The notes under the pieces were generated by a model that worked only from the letters and a program-made list of their open reading frames with translations, searched no databases and was not told the DNA's origin. A DNA stretch of 64,000 nucleotides, from contig JACKQL020000014.1 in assembly GCA_018296165.2 (NCBI GenBank), forward strand, positions 124,001 through 188,000. Reading direction: 5' to 3'. The position numbers and the translations under genes were made by a program. Shown in pieces: positions 13,811 through 27,252 of the stretch; within the stretch, counting starts at the first letter, position 1; each line of letters begins with the position of its first letter. The stretch comes from Termitomyces sp. T153. Its lineage: Eukaryota > Basidiomycota > Agaricomycetes > Agaricales > Lyophyllaceae.

Positions 13811-15852
13811 TCATTCAGCAAAACAGAGGCTCCAATACTTGGTAATGTAAATAGAAATAAGAGTACCAATACAGTCCCACATGAGTAATTCAAGCATTGT
13901 ATTATTCAACCTAATAAAGAACTTGAATTTCTGAGCCTAATGACCAATTCAAGCAAAATCTTATAATGTTCCTGCAATAATTTTACCCAACTTGGTATAT
14001 GGGTCTCATCCAGATATAAGATTATGTTCCCCTTACCTCATTGGAGCCCTGTGGGATTCCATTATAAGGTGAAGACATTCTTCCCTAACTTATCTTCTTA
14101 CTACAGAATAATGTGTCATATATTATTGTTCATGCCATGAGTAAGCTAAAATTGTCCAATTAAGTAGTGCAGTATCAGAGCAATTATACCTATCAAGCAG
14201 CAGAAAATGCAAGCAAACTTATTAGTCCATTCAATCAGCCCAAACTCATTCATCACCACTTCCACTCATGTATCCATCCCCCCCCTATCCTCATCCCTTT
14301 CACTGTTCTTTATGATTGTAGTATTCTTTGTCATATTCACCATCACCATCATCCTCACATTGGCCCTCTTCACCATTATACTCCTCCTTGGCATCAACTC
14401 TTCCAATGCAAGTGTCTCCTTTAGATTCTGGTGTGTGATCTCTCTATTGTTAGTGGCATGCTGAATGGCAATGCTTAGTCTGTTGGGATTCCAACTGCCC
14501 TTCTTTGCACAGATTCTTTGGTGGGTGAACATTGTGAATGAGCTCTTCACAGCATGAGCATTCCTCTCAGGGTGGGCATGTGTCTTGATGATGTTTGTGT
14601 TGCAGAGGGTGTTCTTCATGGTATGAGTGCCTACCAGGCTGGCAATCCTCAGTTTAATATCAGTGCCTATCATGTTCAGGCTGGCTTACTTTGCACTGAT
14701 GTTTTGGCTGATGCCTTGCTTTCAATATGGTCTCCTTTGGCTGCACTTCAAGATGCTAATTCTCTTTTTCTTTGTGTTCCTTTTCTTCATGTTAGTGTTC
14801 CTCATGCTTACCTCTACTGGGCCTCTGTCCTCAAACTCTCCTGCATGATTGTCCTTTCCATTGTGGTGCTTGGCTGCATGCTCTCAATCCAAGCTCTCTT
14901 GAGATGAGCAATGTCACTTTCAGGTGTTGGTGGTGGGGGAGGAGCTTTGCATTTGAGGTGAATCATGCCATTCCCTCCATAGTAAATTCTAGAATGTATG
15001 CAGGTTAGCAGATACATGGCAGTTACAAATATTACTTACTTGTTTCAGAAATCTAGTGTTTTGCATGCCCATAGATTGTCTGATGGATAAAACAGGTTTC
15101 AGATATTGTGGTAGAAGTCTTTGATTGACAATAGAGCATCTTGCATACCCCACTGAGTCATTGAACTCAGTGCATGTCAAAGCTGAAAGTATCATAACAA
15201 TGAATAATATTACAACATTGTGATCTTACCTAGCATGCTGCATAGGCTATAATAGCAGGCATAATGCTTGGAATGTTGTAAATCATTGCAATTAGTTGTT
15301 TAGTCATGTGCTTCTCTGCCCTTTCAATATGAGATCTGAACAGCATGTGCTAGCACTTGAAGAAGCATATACATGAGCTATGTAATCTAAAGGATATAAA
15401 TACATACATTGATAAGAAGTGGGCCTTGGCAGAGGCCACATAAAATGTTAGTACTCTTCTGGGTCCTGCTATCCATGTTATCATCAAGAAATTGTGATTT
15501 GTCATATATGAAAACAGGAAAATTGTGTACTGTAACCTGGATACTGCCATTGCATAATGAGAGAAGGAAACTGACAAAAGAATAGATTAGCCAAGTTGAG
15601 GAAAAGGCTGGTACTCACTCTGCATTATATTCCTTGTAGTACCAAGCAGAGCACAACAACAAACTAGTAACAATATGATTGAAGCCATGAGATGTTTTTT
15701 CTATGAGCAGAGGGTGTGCATTTGATAGTACAAGGCATTTAATTGATGGGTTCTAGAGGAGCCATATCGGATCATGAGCCACTTTATGTGTGTTGCCAGT
15801 TTGTGCAGTGGTCACAGCCATGATAAACTTCAACAGTATTATGAAACCAAAT
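13811..15852. other. CpG-free repeat debris without a recognised gene
   Basis: About 2 kb with long hydrophobic-looking shadow frames (14167-14907) produced by T-rich sequence. There is no coherent domain, no terminal repeats, and nothing I can assign. Confidence 0.35.
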
Positions 15853-16584
15853 CTATGATATAAGTAAATCATGCACCACTTCTGCAAAATCCCTTATCAA
15901 GCTTTGATAGTAATGTTGATCATCCAATGCTGAGCAAAGTGTTTCTAGAGTTTTTTTGAGGTGTGGAGTCATTTGAATAATCTTTGTGAAAGCATTAAGG
16001 TGTAGAGTCTTCTTATCAATTGCATCACTATCCTTGCCAGTGATAGAAAAGTGTATATCATTAGCTTTTATATGCATATATATATTCCAGGAACCATGCA
16101 CCCATTCTTGTCACTCATGTTGCTATCATTACCCATATCCTGATTGTTTATATTGGTATAGCTTGGGTCTAAAATTCTCCTATCTATTAGTTCATGTATA
16201 AAGATGGCATCAAACTGGAGGAATAGATCAACAAGGCAGGAAATCACCATTTCTGATTGATAGAATGGTTGTAAGGGTCCATTTTGACAAAACAGTTCAG
16301 TACAAGAATTTATAGGCAAGAGTACCATACAGCCATTTTCCTTTACAAGTTCTTGGGTTGATTCCAGCTGCCAAAGCAGCTACAAATGAGTCCCAATATT
16401 CTGAAGATGGTGCCTTTGCCTTGCACTGACTGATCTTGCTCTTGCTCTCAGCAGAATGAGTTGAAGGCCTCAAGATTCTTTGCTCCTCTTCATCAGTATC
16501 CAGGACATGTCTTGAAGGAGGAGCACAATGAGAAGAGGAGGGCATCAAGAGCAGTGGAGAAAGAGGAATGAAAGCACAGTGCAA
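15853..16584 (-). pseudogene. Unassigned transposon-like coding remnant
   Basis: On the minus strand an interrupted reading frame can be followed from about 16584 to 15853. It includes a region ending AAGINPRTCKGKWLYGTLAY and a second block with LHLNAFTKIIQMTPHLKKTL. Stops and frame changes separate the pieces. Composition is CpG-free like the surrounding transposons. I do not recognise the family. Confidence 0.35.
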
Positions 16585-17040
16585 ATGCTGAAGTCACACT
16601 CACATGAATGTTGTCTCTTTTTCAAAGTTACTTTTTTTTTCATTTTGGCACAAACTACCAATAGATAAAATTGAATTTGACTTATAAAACTATGAGTATC
16701 TATGCACTGCATATGTGAGAAGAATGAATGCCAAAGGAAAGACTTGGGATATGTGTCTGTGATTGTTGTGACAAAGTCACAGTCACAAAAGCATCAATGT
16801 TGATTTCAATTCAAGTTAGTGTGAGCCGAGTTATCTGCATTCATAGGTCAGCTAATCTTGTCCAGACCACTGTTATTCCCATCTATTTACATTTGGATTT
16901 GTAAGCTATTGTACTGCCACATGTATAGTATATTTGTATGTAACTACTCTTCCATTTGCCCATCATATATTAGCATATGTATTGCAACCATTCTTTTGAC
17001 AGCAGGCAGCAAGTCACTGCTTATCAGCATCAATGCCCAC

Positions 17041-20000
17041 AACAGAAGCCTCTGAAATCTGGGCCTGGTCAGATCCCTCCCATAACCATGGTTGAGTCAA
17101 GGTATAAATCATTGACTGTGAGTTTAGTATCTCACCAATACTAGATGATAATACTGTTATTGATGCTCCACCAAGCCCTCTTTCAGACAATCTATTAGAG
17201 CTTGAATGTGAAATTTTATCCTCTCCTCTCCCTAAGAAGTGCATTCAAAAGACTCCACACCACCTGATAGATTTCCTGCCTTCAGGTCCACAATCTCTGC
17301 AGCAATTTTTCAAAGAATATTTCAAGTTAGAGGAGGTGCACAAGAGCAAGCAGCACCATGTAGAAGTATCTGAGCCCTTTAACTTACCATCTCCTCATCC
17401 CTAACCACTGGCCAAATTATTAGAAACTGAGCTCAATGAGATGGGTCTGTTCCATTACTATAGAGTTTCACCATCTCAAAGTCCTGATGAGGATATCACT
17501 ATCTACCATGTTGCAGATGCACCTACATTTATGCCTGAAAACCTTGAGGTACAGGCTTTAGATCCTCTTTCTGTCTTTGGTCCTACTGCTAAAAAGATTG
17601 GAACACAAACAAATGAATCAAGCAGTCATTTCTTTCCTTTTCTTAATGCATGTGTCTTTTGCCTTATGACCTGCTTCTATTTCTCCAATAAGCTTACTCT
17701 TGCTACTCTGGATTGCTTGATTCAATCTGTCATACTAGCCCCAGATTTCAAGCCTCAACACTTTGAGGGTTTGAATGCAATTTAGGAGAACAGGTGACTT
17801 GATGACTTTTATGTACCAGATATAAGACCAGCTTGCTTCCCTCATGATTTTCTAGTGACAAATGGAGACAAGGATCTGTTAAACTTCCACTACCACTTAC
17901 ACACAGATCCTATTGATCTGAAAATAATTCACCACCTCTTGAAATTGATTTTTTTTTCATTGAGATCTTGTGGAAGTGCTCAAGTCAGGTATCCAAGATT
18001 ATGCTGCAAAGAAGTTTCATTGGCATGGGTTCCAGCTCTTTTTGGAAACTCTTGAAAATGAACCAGAACAGTGAGTCTATGGAGAAGCTTATACCTCAAA
18101 TTACTTTCTAAAGTTGGAAGAAACTATCACTTCAGTTGATGGCTGTGATCTTGAAACAGCTGTGGTTCCATTGATGCTCTATTCAGATTCAACTCAACTT
18201 GCAAACTTTGGTACAGCTTCACTATGGCCACATTATGCACAGTTTGGAAGCATGTCTAAATATATCTGAGGCAAAACAACTAGCTTTTTAGTACATCACA
18301 TTGCATATTTGCCATCTGTCTGTTATTTTATTGCTTATTTTCCTTCTAGAAACTCATATTTCTCTTTTTTAGCTACCAGATCTTATTAAAGACAAGTATA
18401 ATGAACTTTTTGGCACACCACCCACACCAGCAATCTTCACATTTCTTCATCAGGAACTCATCCAAGCTATATGGAAGCACCTACTTACAGAGGAATTTAA
18501 GAGAATCTATAAGGATGAGATTGCTTTTAAATGTGGTGATGGAAATATGTGGCACCTTTAGCCCCACTTTTTGACCTATTCAGCTGACTACAAAGAAAGG
18601 CATGTCTCATATAATATCATTTTCTTTGACTTGCAAGGATAACTCATAGACTCAAGGGTACTGGTTGCAGGAATAAAGGATATGGCAACTTGGTTGGATG
18701 TTACCTGCAGAATCATAAGATCACAAATATTGAAACTTGGAACCAGACTCTATGATTTGACTTGGTCATCCAAATTACAATCTGACAGTGTTGAGTAGCA
18801 GTTGCATACCAAGAAAGCAAGGAGAATGGTCTTTGAAAGAGGCTATGCAGTCAATGACAAGCCAATCAATAGGGTACTTGGTGAATCTCTTGTTCCTGTT
18901 GAGGTGAGAAATGTTATTGTGAATTTACACTGTAAACTTTATAATTTTATTAGAATGCCTTTTCACAAATTCTTTTGTCTCATGGACAAAACTACTTTGA
19001 TCTTTTTGTTCATGATATTATGCATGAGTTTGAACTTGGTGTATGGAGAAGCATACTACACTTGATCTGGATGCTGTATACATATAATGCAGCATCAGTG
19101 GCAGGAATGGATCTCAGGTAATATATATTTTTCTTATTTGATACTTCAGAGATGTTGATCACTTATGCATGAAAGATTTCACCAGTATCACCTTTTGGGC
19201 AAGAAACAATCTGCAGATTATGAAATGATGTCTCTGCTATGAAAAGCATGGCTACAAGAGACTTTGAGGACTTGGTACAAGTATGTTACTATTTAAAATG
19301 GTAATTTTCTTTGTTCAATCTTTATACAATCAGGTTGCAGCACCATACTTTGAAGACCTGTTTCTCAAGACAAGTCAAGGCATTGATAACAGAATTCAAG
19401 ATCTGATATTTATATCAGCATGTTGGCATGCTTCTGCTAAGATGCACTTGCATACAAAGTGGTCCTTGAATATCTTTTGTGGCATCACAACAACATTTAG
19501 TTAGCAGATCTGCAATTTTTCAAATGAGGTCTGCCCACTGTTTGATACTCAGGAGACACCCAAGAAAGCTACTGCATCTACATGCCAAAAAGCAGCTCAG
19601 GCAACTAAGAAGGCAGTTGAGAGCCTTCAACAAGCAAATCAAGAACAAAGAAGGAGAAGGAGAGAGTAACATCAACTGAAGTTTCACAGAAGAAATGTAC
19701 CTTTAATATTGATACACCAAAGATGCACTCTATAGTGCATTATCCAATGTCAATTGAACAGTTTGGTACAACTGATTATTATTCTACACAGCTTGTATGT
19801 TGGATTATTCTCTTTGAGTGTGATTATCATAACTTATAATTATTAGGGCAAGCAAGAACACAAACATGTCAAGGCCTTTTATGACTGAACAAATAAGAAC
19901 CAGTTTGAGAATTAGATAGCCCAGCATGAGTGGCAGGAGGCAAGATCAAGGGCAATTAAACAAGCTATCAATGATGTAGTTGAAAATGAGGAACTTCCAG

Positions 20001-20230
20001 AAACAAATACTGAAGACCATCATTATATATCTCAAAGACCAAATACATACCTATCAACCTTCTGAAATGGGCTAGGGATCATCAAGATGATTCTGCAATA
20101 AAGGTAATTCATAAAACTCTCAATATAACAAAAAAGACTCATAAATATATGCAGAATTTGGTATCAAAGCTCAGGGATCACTTGGTGACATGCCTTGTAC
20201 TTGATACTGCAGAAATTACCAATGAACAGT
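17041..20230 (+). pseudogene. Plavaka-type transposase, 5' part (interrupted)
   Basis: Degenerate coding sequence follows the order of Plavaka (CACTA-like DDE) transposases of Agaricomycetes. An acidic N-terminal region (about 17130-17400) is followed by the RPACFPHDF block (about 17830) and the VVPLMLYSDSTQLANFGTAS block (about 18160-18215). Then come SLWPHYAQFGSMSKYI, the LTYSADYKER block (about 18570), ARRMVFERGYAVN (about 18820) and the HKFF...HEFELGVW region (about 18965-19045). The ATWHA-equivalent CWHASAKMHLHT is near 19425. Several reading-frame breaks and TGA/TAG stops occur. Sequence homologous to the family stops near 20230, where the left LTR of a Gypsy element begins; it resumes at about 26580. 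Confidence 0.8.
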
Positions 20231-20493
20231 GCAGCCAGGGGAATCCAAAGAGAACAAGTCTAAGGATCCCTGCTGCTTGGTGTGGCACATCAGTGGGCAG
20301 CAGAGGCATGGAAATGGCTGTATAGAGGACTGGAGCTACTCTTAACCTTAGGAAAGTGATTGATGAGGTAATACAGAAAGTCCTGTGGGTCTCCAGAGAT
20401 TTCTGGAGGTCTGGAGCAAGCCCTGGAGACATTTAGCAAGCTGTGGAAGCATTGGAACAAGCTGCAGAGGTTGGAAATGGAAGTCTCCTGACA
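20230..20493 (-). repeat. 3' LTR of Gypsy element A (truncated)
   Basis: Aligns with 26312-26572, including the GGGGAATCCAAAGAGAACAA stretch and the end GGAAGTCTCCTGACA. The outer part of the LTR, including its terminal TG, is missing. Confidence 0.8.
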
Positions 20494-20589
20494 TCACTCC
20501 CCTAAAGCATACAGCATCTCAATGTGCAGAGTATAAAAAGGTCTGGATTGCCTGGTCCACTGGAGAGATGGGATACATTCCTCAGATGG

Positions 20590-23560
20590 CATGTGGTGCA
20601 TCTGGGTGCTTCTGATGAAACTTCCTGATAAGCCCTGGAGCATGCACATTCTTCCATGATTCCTAGGAGATGTTCTTGATTCTGTAACCTTTTCACTCCA
20701 CTTTGTACTGTAGCTGTTGCCAGAATAGACAACTATCCAGGATCTCCTCCACCTCATACTCCTTGTTGTTGACCACTACCAGAAGTGGCAGGAGTGGCAG
20801 ATGTTGCCCCAGAATAGGGTCTTTTGGGGCTGAAGACAACTTGACCACATTGAACACTGGATGGAGCTAGCACATTTCTCTGGGGAGCCAGAGTCAATAG
20901 GCTAGACACTCTACCTGTTGTTCCACTATAAAAGGTCCCAGTTAGTGGTGTGAGAGCTTTTTCAATGGTTGAGTAGTTGTAATATTAGAGGCATCCAGGT
21001 AGACTTGATCTCTGGACTGGTATTTGGGTATCTCTGGACTGGTATTTGGGTGCTACAGTCCTTCCATGGTCATAGTATTGTGCCATGTCATCCTTTGGCT
21101 TTATAAGAGCTGCCTGGGCCTCCTCCTATGACTTTGTCATCCAGTCCACAAACTTGTTTACTGCTTCATTCTCTGAGGGCTAGCTTAGGGTTCAAAACCC
21201 ATGTGTGGGTGCTGTTCAGTGTCAAGGAAGAAGAGGGAGACTTGGGTGGACACATGGATGTGGTTGTTGTACTGGAACCCCACATCAGAGAGGAGTTTGT
21301 CCCAATCATCCTGGCATTTATTGCAGAAGAGGCAGAGGTACTGCTCCAACTCCTGGTTTACATGTTCTGTTTGGCTGTCAGACTGTGAGTGGTAGGTAGT
21401 GGAGGTGTGGAGCTTGATGCCCAGTAGTCAGTAGAGCTCTTTGGTGAAGTCCACTATAAACTGTGGGCTCCAATTGGAGATGTAGGCATTAGAGAGGCTA
21501 TAGAGCTTCCAGACATTTCTCTGGTACAGGTTTGCAGTGCTCATGGCAGAGCAGGTGGTGTGAGTTGGAATAAAGTGCACTGGTTTGCCATACAGGTCTA
21601 CTACTATTATGATGGCATTGTAACCATGGGCATTGAGGAGTTCTATAATGAAGTCCACAGAGGCAACACTCCATTGCTTTATAGGGATGGGTAGAGGATA
21701 TAGCTGTCCAGAGGGGAGGCAGCACTGAGGCTTGGTCTGGAGGCACAGGTTGCATGTACTAGTGTAGGGCCCAATATAGCAGGACATCTGGGGCCACCAG
21801 TAATTCTAAGAAACCAGCTCCAGCCTTTTCCATTATCCAGGCTGCCCAGCAATCTGGGAGTTGTGGTGTTGCTCTACAATCCTCCAGCAGAGCTCTGGAA
21901 TATTGGGCACATAGATACAATTCCAAAAAGTCAAGATCCCATCTTGGAGGGCCCATTTGTCTGCACAAACCAATTTGGCACCTGTGATACACCCCAATTT
22001 CAATGCCCTGGCTGCCTGAGCAACAAGTTCTTCCTACTAACCATGCTGGTTGCCCCACCAGATGTCCCAGAGAATGTCTACCTCTGCTCTCTTAATGGCT
22101 AGATCTTCTATGGCTTGGATTGCAAACAATTTGTGCTGGAGGAGCACAATGTTGCTATTGTCCTCCCCTCCAGTGCTGTTGTCCTCCCCTCCAGTGCTGT
22201 GGTCCACTCTCTGAGACAGGGCATCTAGTTTTCTCATGCTATGGCTGGGCTTGTGGTGTAGTGAGAAGTCAAAGTTGGCTAGGTAGAGAGAACACTGGGT
22301 TTATCAGCAATTGAATTTCTTGGCTGTCTAGAAATACTCAAGCTTCTTGTGATCTGTCCAGACTTCAAAATTATACTATGCACCTTCTAGGAAATGCCGC
22401 CATTCCTCAAACAACCAGATGATGGCCAGCATCTCCTTCTTGTGGATCTCATAGTTATGCTCTATCATGTTCAGGCTCTTGGAGTAGAAGGCCACTAGAT
22501 GTCACTTCTCATTTTCTAGAGACTAATGCAAGAGAACTGCCCCAGTGGCAAAGTCAGAGCTGTCAGCTTTGACTTGGAAGGGAGAGTTGTTGTCCAGAAA
22601 GAGGAGAACAGGTCTGGAGGTAACTGCATGCTTGAGAGTGCTGAATGCCATCTGCTCTGGAGACTCCCAGCTTCATGTGACATCCTTCCTAGTGAGGTCA
22701 AATAGTGGGTGGGCATGATGCAAGAAGTCCTGGATGAACCTCTGGTAGAAGTTTGCAAAGCCTAGGAAGGCCTGCACCTCCTTCTTATTCTTGGGCTCCA
22801 GCTATTCCACAACACCTGCCACCTTCACTGGATCCATTTCCACCATTTTGTGTGAGATAATCAGGCTCAAATACTTGATCTGGATCTGTTCACCACTTCT
22901 CTGGTTGAAGTATAGCTAGTGCCGGCAGAGATGTTCCAAAACAAGGCATGTGATCTAGCAGTGCTCTTCCAGCATTTGGGTATAGATGAGGATGGCATTG
23001 AGGTATATGCACACTACACCTTTGGCAATGAAGTCTTGGAAAATGTCATTCATTATTGTCTGGAAGGTGGCTAGGCTATTGGTAAGTCTGAAGAATATGA
23101 TAAGAGATTCAAACAATCCCTGATTGGTCAGGAAGGCAGCCTTCCACTTGTCTCCCTCCTAGATGTGCACATTGTTGTAGCTCCACTAGACATCCAGTTT
23201 GGTGAAGTACCATGCATTCCAGAGGTTGTTGATGAGCTCAAAGATGAGGGGGAGGGGGTAGCAGTCCTTCACAGTCATGGCATTGAGAACTCAGTAGTCC
23301 TGGACCAGTTGAAGCAAGCCATCTTTCTTTTTGATGAAGAACACTAGAGAAGCTATCAAAGATTTTGGGGAGTGTATGCAACTGGAGTCTAGATTCTCTT
23401 GCAGGAAGGTGTCAAGTTTGTCCTGCTTCTTAGGCACTAGTGGGTAGACCTTATAGCTGGAGGGTGTGGAGTCTGGCAATAGTTTGATGGCATGGTCCCA
23501 CTGCTTGCACTCTGAGAGTGAGTCAAATGAGGCCTTGGAGAACACATCCTCAAATGCATG
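20590..23560 (-). pseudogene. Gypsy element A pol remnant: RT, RNase H, integrase, chromodomain
   Basis: Read on the minus strand. The RT region (about 23545-22960) has LVFFIKKKDG and VQDY, and the catalytic box reads YLNA instead of YLDD. RNase H (about 22700-22290) has KADSSDFATGAVL and FEVWTDHKKLEYF. A short in-frame repeat of STGGEDN lies at about 22165-22200. The integrase core (about 21787-21428) has VDFIIELLNAHGYNAIIIVVD. The chromodomain (about 20790-20600) has EYEVEEILDS and YKVEWKGYRIKN. Stops interrupt every domain. The pol product would integrate a cDNA copy, with the chromodomain probably biasing insertion to heterochromatin, but this copy is dead. Confidence 0.85.
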
Positions 23561-23869
23561 GAAGTAGAGGGGTATGATGTCTCAGAACTCCCTGGGCATG
23601 GAGTTAGCAGCAAATGCTTAAGCCAGTTGCTGGGATGTGGTCTGGCTCACCCAAATCTCTGCAATAGAGGGCAGCAAATGTAAGGTGGTGGCATAAATAC
23701 AGTCCTCCACCTCTACTGCTTTGTCTGGGAACTCTAAGTCAAATGTGCCTCCAAATTTCCCTCCACATTCCTCCTCTAGGGCTCTGCTGCCACTCCAGTC
23801 ATCCTCATAGAGGGCCTCATTATGGGGGAATGCCAGGGATGAGGGATCCAGGAGGTCTAGGTTGGAGAA

Positions 23870-25160
23870 GAGAAAAGGGCCAGTACAGCATGCATGGATG
23901 GCTATGCACTCTCAAACTTGAGCCTGGCATTTTTCCCTGGCCTCCATAGCACAGGCAGAGCACCTCCAAGGGCACTGACTCATTGTCACTTCATATCTGG
24001 CCCAATCTACTTTGAAATTGTGCTCTTGGAGCCATGTGAAACCAAGGATCATGTTCTATTTGCCCAAACTGGTAACAGCAAAGACTGCATGCTCTGCATG
24101 GTTTCAATAGCAGAGAACAAGGTCAACCACAGAGCTGATAGCACCTGCTTTGTTGTGCATTCCATCAATGTTGAAGACCAGTATGAGCTTGGGAAGTGGC
24201 TGTATAGTCAGGCTGTGGCACTTGACAAACTCTGAGTCCAGAAACAGTCTCATTGCTCTGCTATCTAGGAGAGTAGTGACTCTACAAGCTTGCTAGGTGT
24301 CTGTGGTTTTGATCTCTATGTCAAGGCATAGGAAGCTGGTAGATGGGCTTGAAGCCACCACATACTGTTGGGGCATTTGGCATGCTCAGGCAGAGCAGCA
24401 CTGGTGGACCCTAGCTGGTGTCGAGGAACTTGGCTGGAGCTCCAAAGTTGGTATTTGTATGTCTGGAGAGGAAAGTTAAGGTTCTTCTGTCTTAGAATGA
24501 GGGGCATTAGAAAAGGTGATTTCATTTTCTAGTGACAGACATAAGAACCTGTTAGTACCCAGCAATGGAGGCATACACCTTATCCATCACTTGACTAAAA
24601 ATCCTCCTTCAGTTTTGGGGGTAATGCACAAGTGCTGATCTCTTCTGGAGTCAACTTTGGCACCAACTCATCTGGAAATAAAGCTCTAGTAATGTCCTTT
24701 GCAGCCAGCAATTGCAGAAGGAGTTCCTTCTGCTTCACTATACAGAGGTAACATACCTCCAGACTCAAGGAACAGTGTTGTGTGAAGTGCCCAGGCTTCT
24801 GACATCTCCAGCACAATAGTGGCACAGTGCAGAGCTGTTAGGCTGCATCCATTGTTAGGTTCTGCTGACTATGGGAGCTCAGCTACACTGGGCAAGTCCT
24901 TACTAGGTGGACACAATGTCCTGTGCTTATAATCTAGCATTCCAGGGTTGGTGCTGACCAGAGGGACTTGCAAAGGAAAGCCAAGGGAAGTGGTTCAAGT
25001 AAGTCTGGAGTGGTCCAGGGAAGTCTAAGACCAAGTATGTTAAATGTTAAGCTTGGGCAGGCATCAGGAACAAGACCATAGGTGTGCAAATAGACTGTGA
25101 GGCAAGTAGAGGCTTCGCAGATGATGGGAGCAGAGCCAGAGTTTGATGGGGGATCAATCA
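23870..25160 (-). pseudogene. Gypsy element A gag and protease remnant
   Basis: A CCHC zinc knuckle, CWRCQKPGHFTQHC, is encoded on the minus strand at about 24776-24817, as expected near the gag C-terminus. Sequence between it and the RT (about 23900-24500) is in the protease position but too decayed to show the DSG active site clearly. Upstream minus-strand sequence to about 25160 is probably gag. Boundaries are approximate. Confidence 0.6.
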
Positions 25161-26208
25161 AGACTTAATGGGTTCTGGGGCCAAGTGATGGATGGGGTCC
25201 AGAGTTGTTGTAAGAATGTTTAGGGATTGTAGTGTGTGCATGGAGTTTGTACTGACATCAGAGATGAAAAGAACTTAGAGAAACAAAGAAGCTAGAGACA
25301 ATCAAGACAAAATGAAGGTGAGACAAGATGAGACTGAGAGAAAAGATAGATTTGAGACTAAAATAGAAATAGAGACAGGAGAAATATGAGATACAAGTAA
25401 CCAGTTAATGTAATATCAAGACTAGAGTACAGAGTGCTACTCTACAGATTATACACTGACTACTGGAGAGCTCTGGGGGGCAGTGGGTGTGGCAGCAGAG
25501 CTCAACAGAGCTGTGCAGAGTTGATGAGTGTTGGTTGCAATTGAGGGGCAGGCTACAGCAATATTCTGATGGGATCAGATGGGGACATGAGTTATTCTGG
25601 GATTGTTGTGATGCTCTGGAGGAGGTCAGGTGAGTCAGGGTAATGAGCCAGAGATGCACAATGAGGTCAGGAATGGTGAGGGAGGTTTCAGAGGCTCAGG
25701 AAAGTCAAGGGAAGTGTTGATGGCTGTGGAGAAGGTTGTCAGAGTTAGCCAGAGGGCCATTGGAGTTTGCTGGAGAAGCATTGGAGTTACCTAGGGTGGC
25801 CACAGAGGGTGTTCAATGGTTGGGGGTTTTGATGAGGCATTGGGGGAGGGACTCTGGAGAAGCAAGCAGGCTGGGAACAATGTTGGGGGTCCAGGGAGTG
25901 GGTCATGACATCCATGTCTCTAGGGATGCCTGACAGCAGGGGACACAGCACAGAGATGGCTGGAGTGGGAGCAAGCATTGGGCAAGCAGGTGCAGAGTTG
26001 CATTAGTTGTACCTAGTTTTCTAGGTGTAGCAGGTGGGTCCAGGCTTTGTTCTGTGGAGCTGGAGCCTCTGAGGGGGTATCTGAGTTGGCAGGCTGTGAC
26101 ATAGAACTCTGCAATGCTTAATCCTGGTGGGAAAGTGACAAATAGAGGCTCAGAGGTTCTGTGCAGCTATGGGGGGCTTCCAGACCAGTCTTTGGAGACT
26201 TGTTCTGC

Positions 26209-26572
26209 TGTAAAAGCACCCTCTAGGAGCAGCAGCTCAGAGTCACACAGCTAGCAGAGGGGGATCCAAAGTATATTAGCAAGTAGACAATGATACAACA
26301 TTAACTAATCACCTAGCAGAGGGGAATCCAAAGAGAACAAGTCTAAGGATCCCCACTGCTTGGTGCAGCACACAGGTGGTGGAGGTGTGGGAATGGCTGT
26401 ATAGAGGACCAGAACTACTCCTAACTCTAGGAAAGTGATTGATGAGGTAATATGAAAAGTCCTGCAGGACTCTGGAGATCTCTGGAGGTCTGGAGCAAGC
26501 CCCAGGGACATTGAGCAAGCTGCAGAGGTGTTGGAAGAAGTTGCAGAGGTTGGAAATGGAAGTCTCCTAACA
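26209..26572 (-). repeat. 5' LTR of Gypsy element A
   Basis: 364 bp. On the plus strand it starts TGTAAAAGCACCCTC and ends CTCCTAACA, matching the ends of the solo LTR (TGTAAGGGCAACC and CCCCTGACA). The internal GGCAGAGG/GGATCCAAAG motif is repeated twice, as in the rest of the family. Confidence 0.8.
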
Positions 26573-26579
26573 CACACAT

Positions 26580-27252
26580 ATTGGTATTTTTTGAGCAGTC
26601 AAAATCTTCCATGCTCTAGCATGCCTCAAATTGAATTTCTATGGGGCCAATGGTATGGATTGGATTATAAGGTCCAGTCATAATTTTTAGTAAAGTGCAT
26701 GCACCAAGTTGGGTTCATAGATGGAGATGATGCTTATGGATTTGCTAATCCTAGTGATGAACTTTGAGCTGTTCATCTCATTCCCCATTTTGGAGGACCT
26801 TGGATTGATTACTTTTTGAGTTCTATGGCATGGCAGGAAGATGCAGGAAATTTGGACTATGAATGATACTATGTGAATATGTAGGTGTTTTTATTGAGAA
26901 CTAATTTTTATACTCAATCTTTCCAGGTTTGTTGATAGAGACATGTTTGTGTGATTCACAGGTGGTGGGATTTGACATCATGCAACACAAGAATCAACCC
27001 AGTCAGTGCTTATTCAGACAGAGAAAGGATTTCTTGATGTAACAGCTGATATGGATGACAAAGCCTAGGCCATGAAATCAGACCATAGTGAAAAAGATGA
27101 ATCAAATGATACAGAAAGCAATCAAGGAAACCCTTATGAAGAGGAAGAAGAAACTCTAGCCAAGGATAATTTGCTGGATAGTGATGAAGGAAGTGGTGAT
27201 GAATATGAAGATGACCTTTTCAACAAGTCTCTTGGATATGGTAATCTATAGT
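26580..27252 (+). pseudogene. Plavaka-type transposase, 3' part
   Basis: Continuation of the Plavaka coding sequence after the Gypsy insertion. It contains EFLWGQWYGLDYK (about 26634), GFIDGDDAYGFANP (about 26713), VHLIPHFGG and the RFVDRDMFV box (about 26930), each in the order seen in the family. An acidic C-terminal tail (about 27050-27240) has runs of Glu and Asp. Stops and an intron-like break at about 26885-26925 are present. Confidence 0.75.

Larger units (their letters stand above)
20230..26572 (-). mobile_element. Ty3/Gypsy chromovirus (element A), decayed, inserted in the Plavaka element
   Basis: Minus-strand element. 5' LTR 26209-26572 is 364 bp (TG...CA on the plus strand). 3' LTR about 20230-20493 has lost its outer roughly 100 bp. 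A polypurine tract GGGGAGTGA (minus strand) adjoins the 3' LTR. In order along the minus strand are a gag zinc knuckle, a protease region, RT, RNase H, integrase and a chromodomain. All domains contain stops and the interior is practically free of CpG. It interrupts the Plavaka coding sequence between 20230 and 26580. No target duplication can be defined because the outer end of the 3' LTR is missing. Confidence 0.85.

Noticed and set aside
14167..14907. Long hydrophobic frames that look like membrane proteins
   Set aside because: They come from T-rich, CpG-free debris, run in several frames at once, and show no start, intron or domain evidence.
20155..20175. TTGGTATCAAAGCTC resembling a tRNA-Met primer-binding site
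   Set aside because: It lies outside the Gypsy LTR on the wrong side for a minus-strand element and within Plavaka coding sequence.
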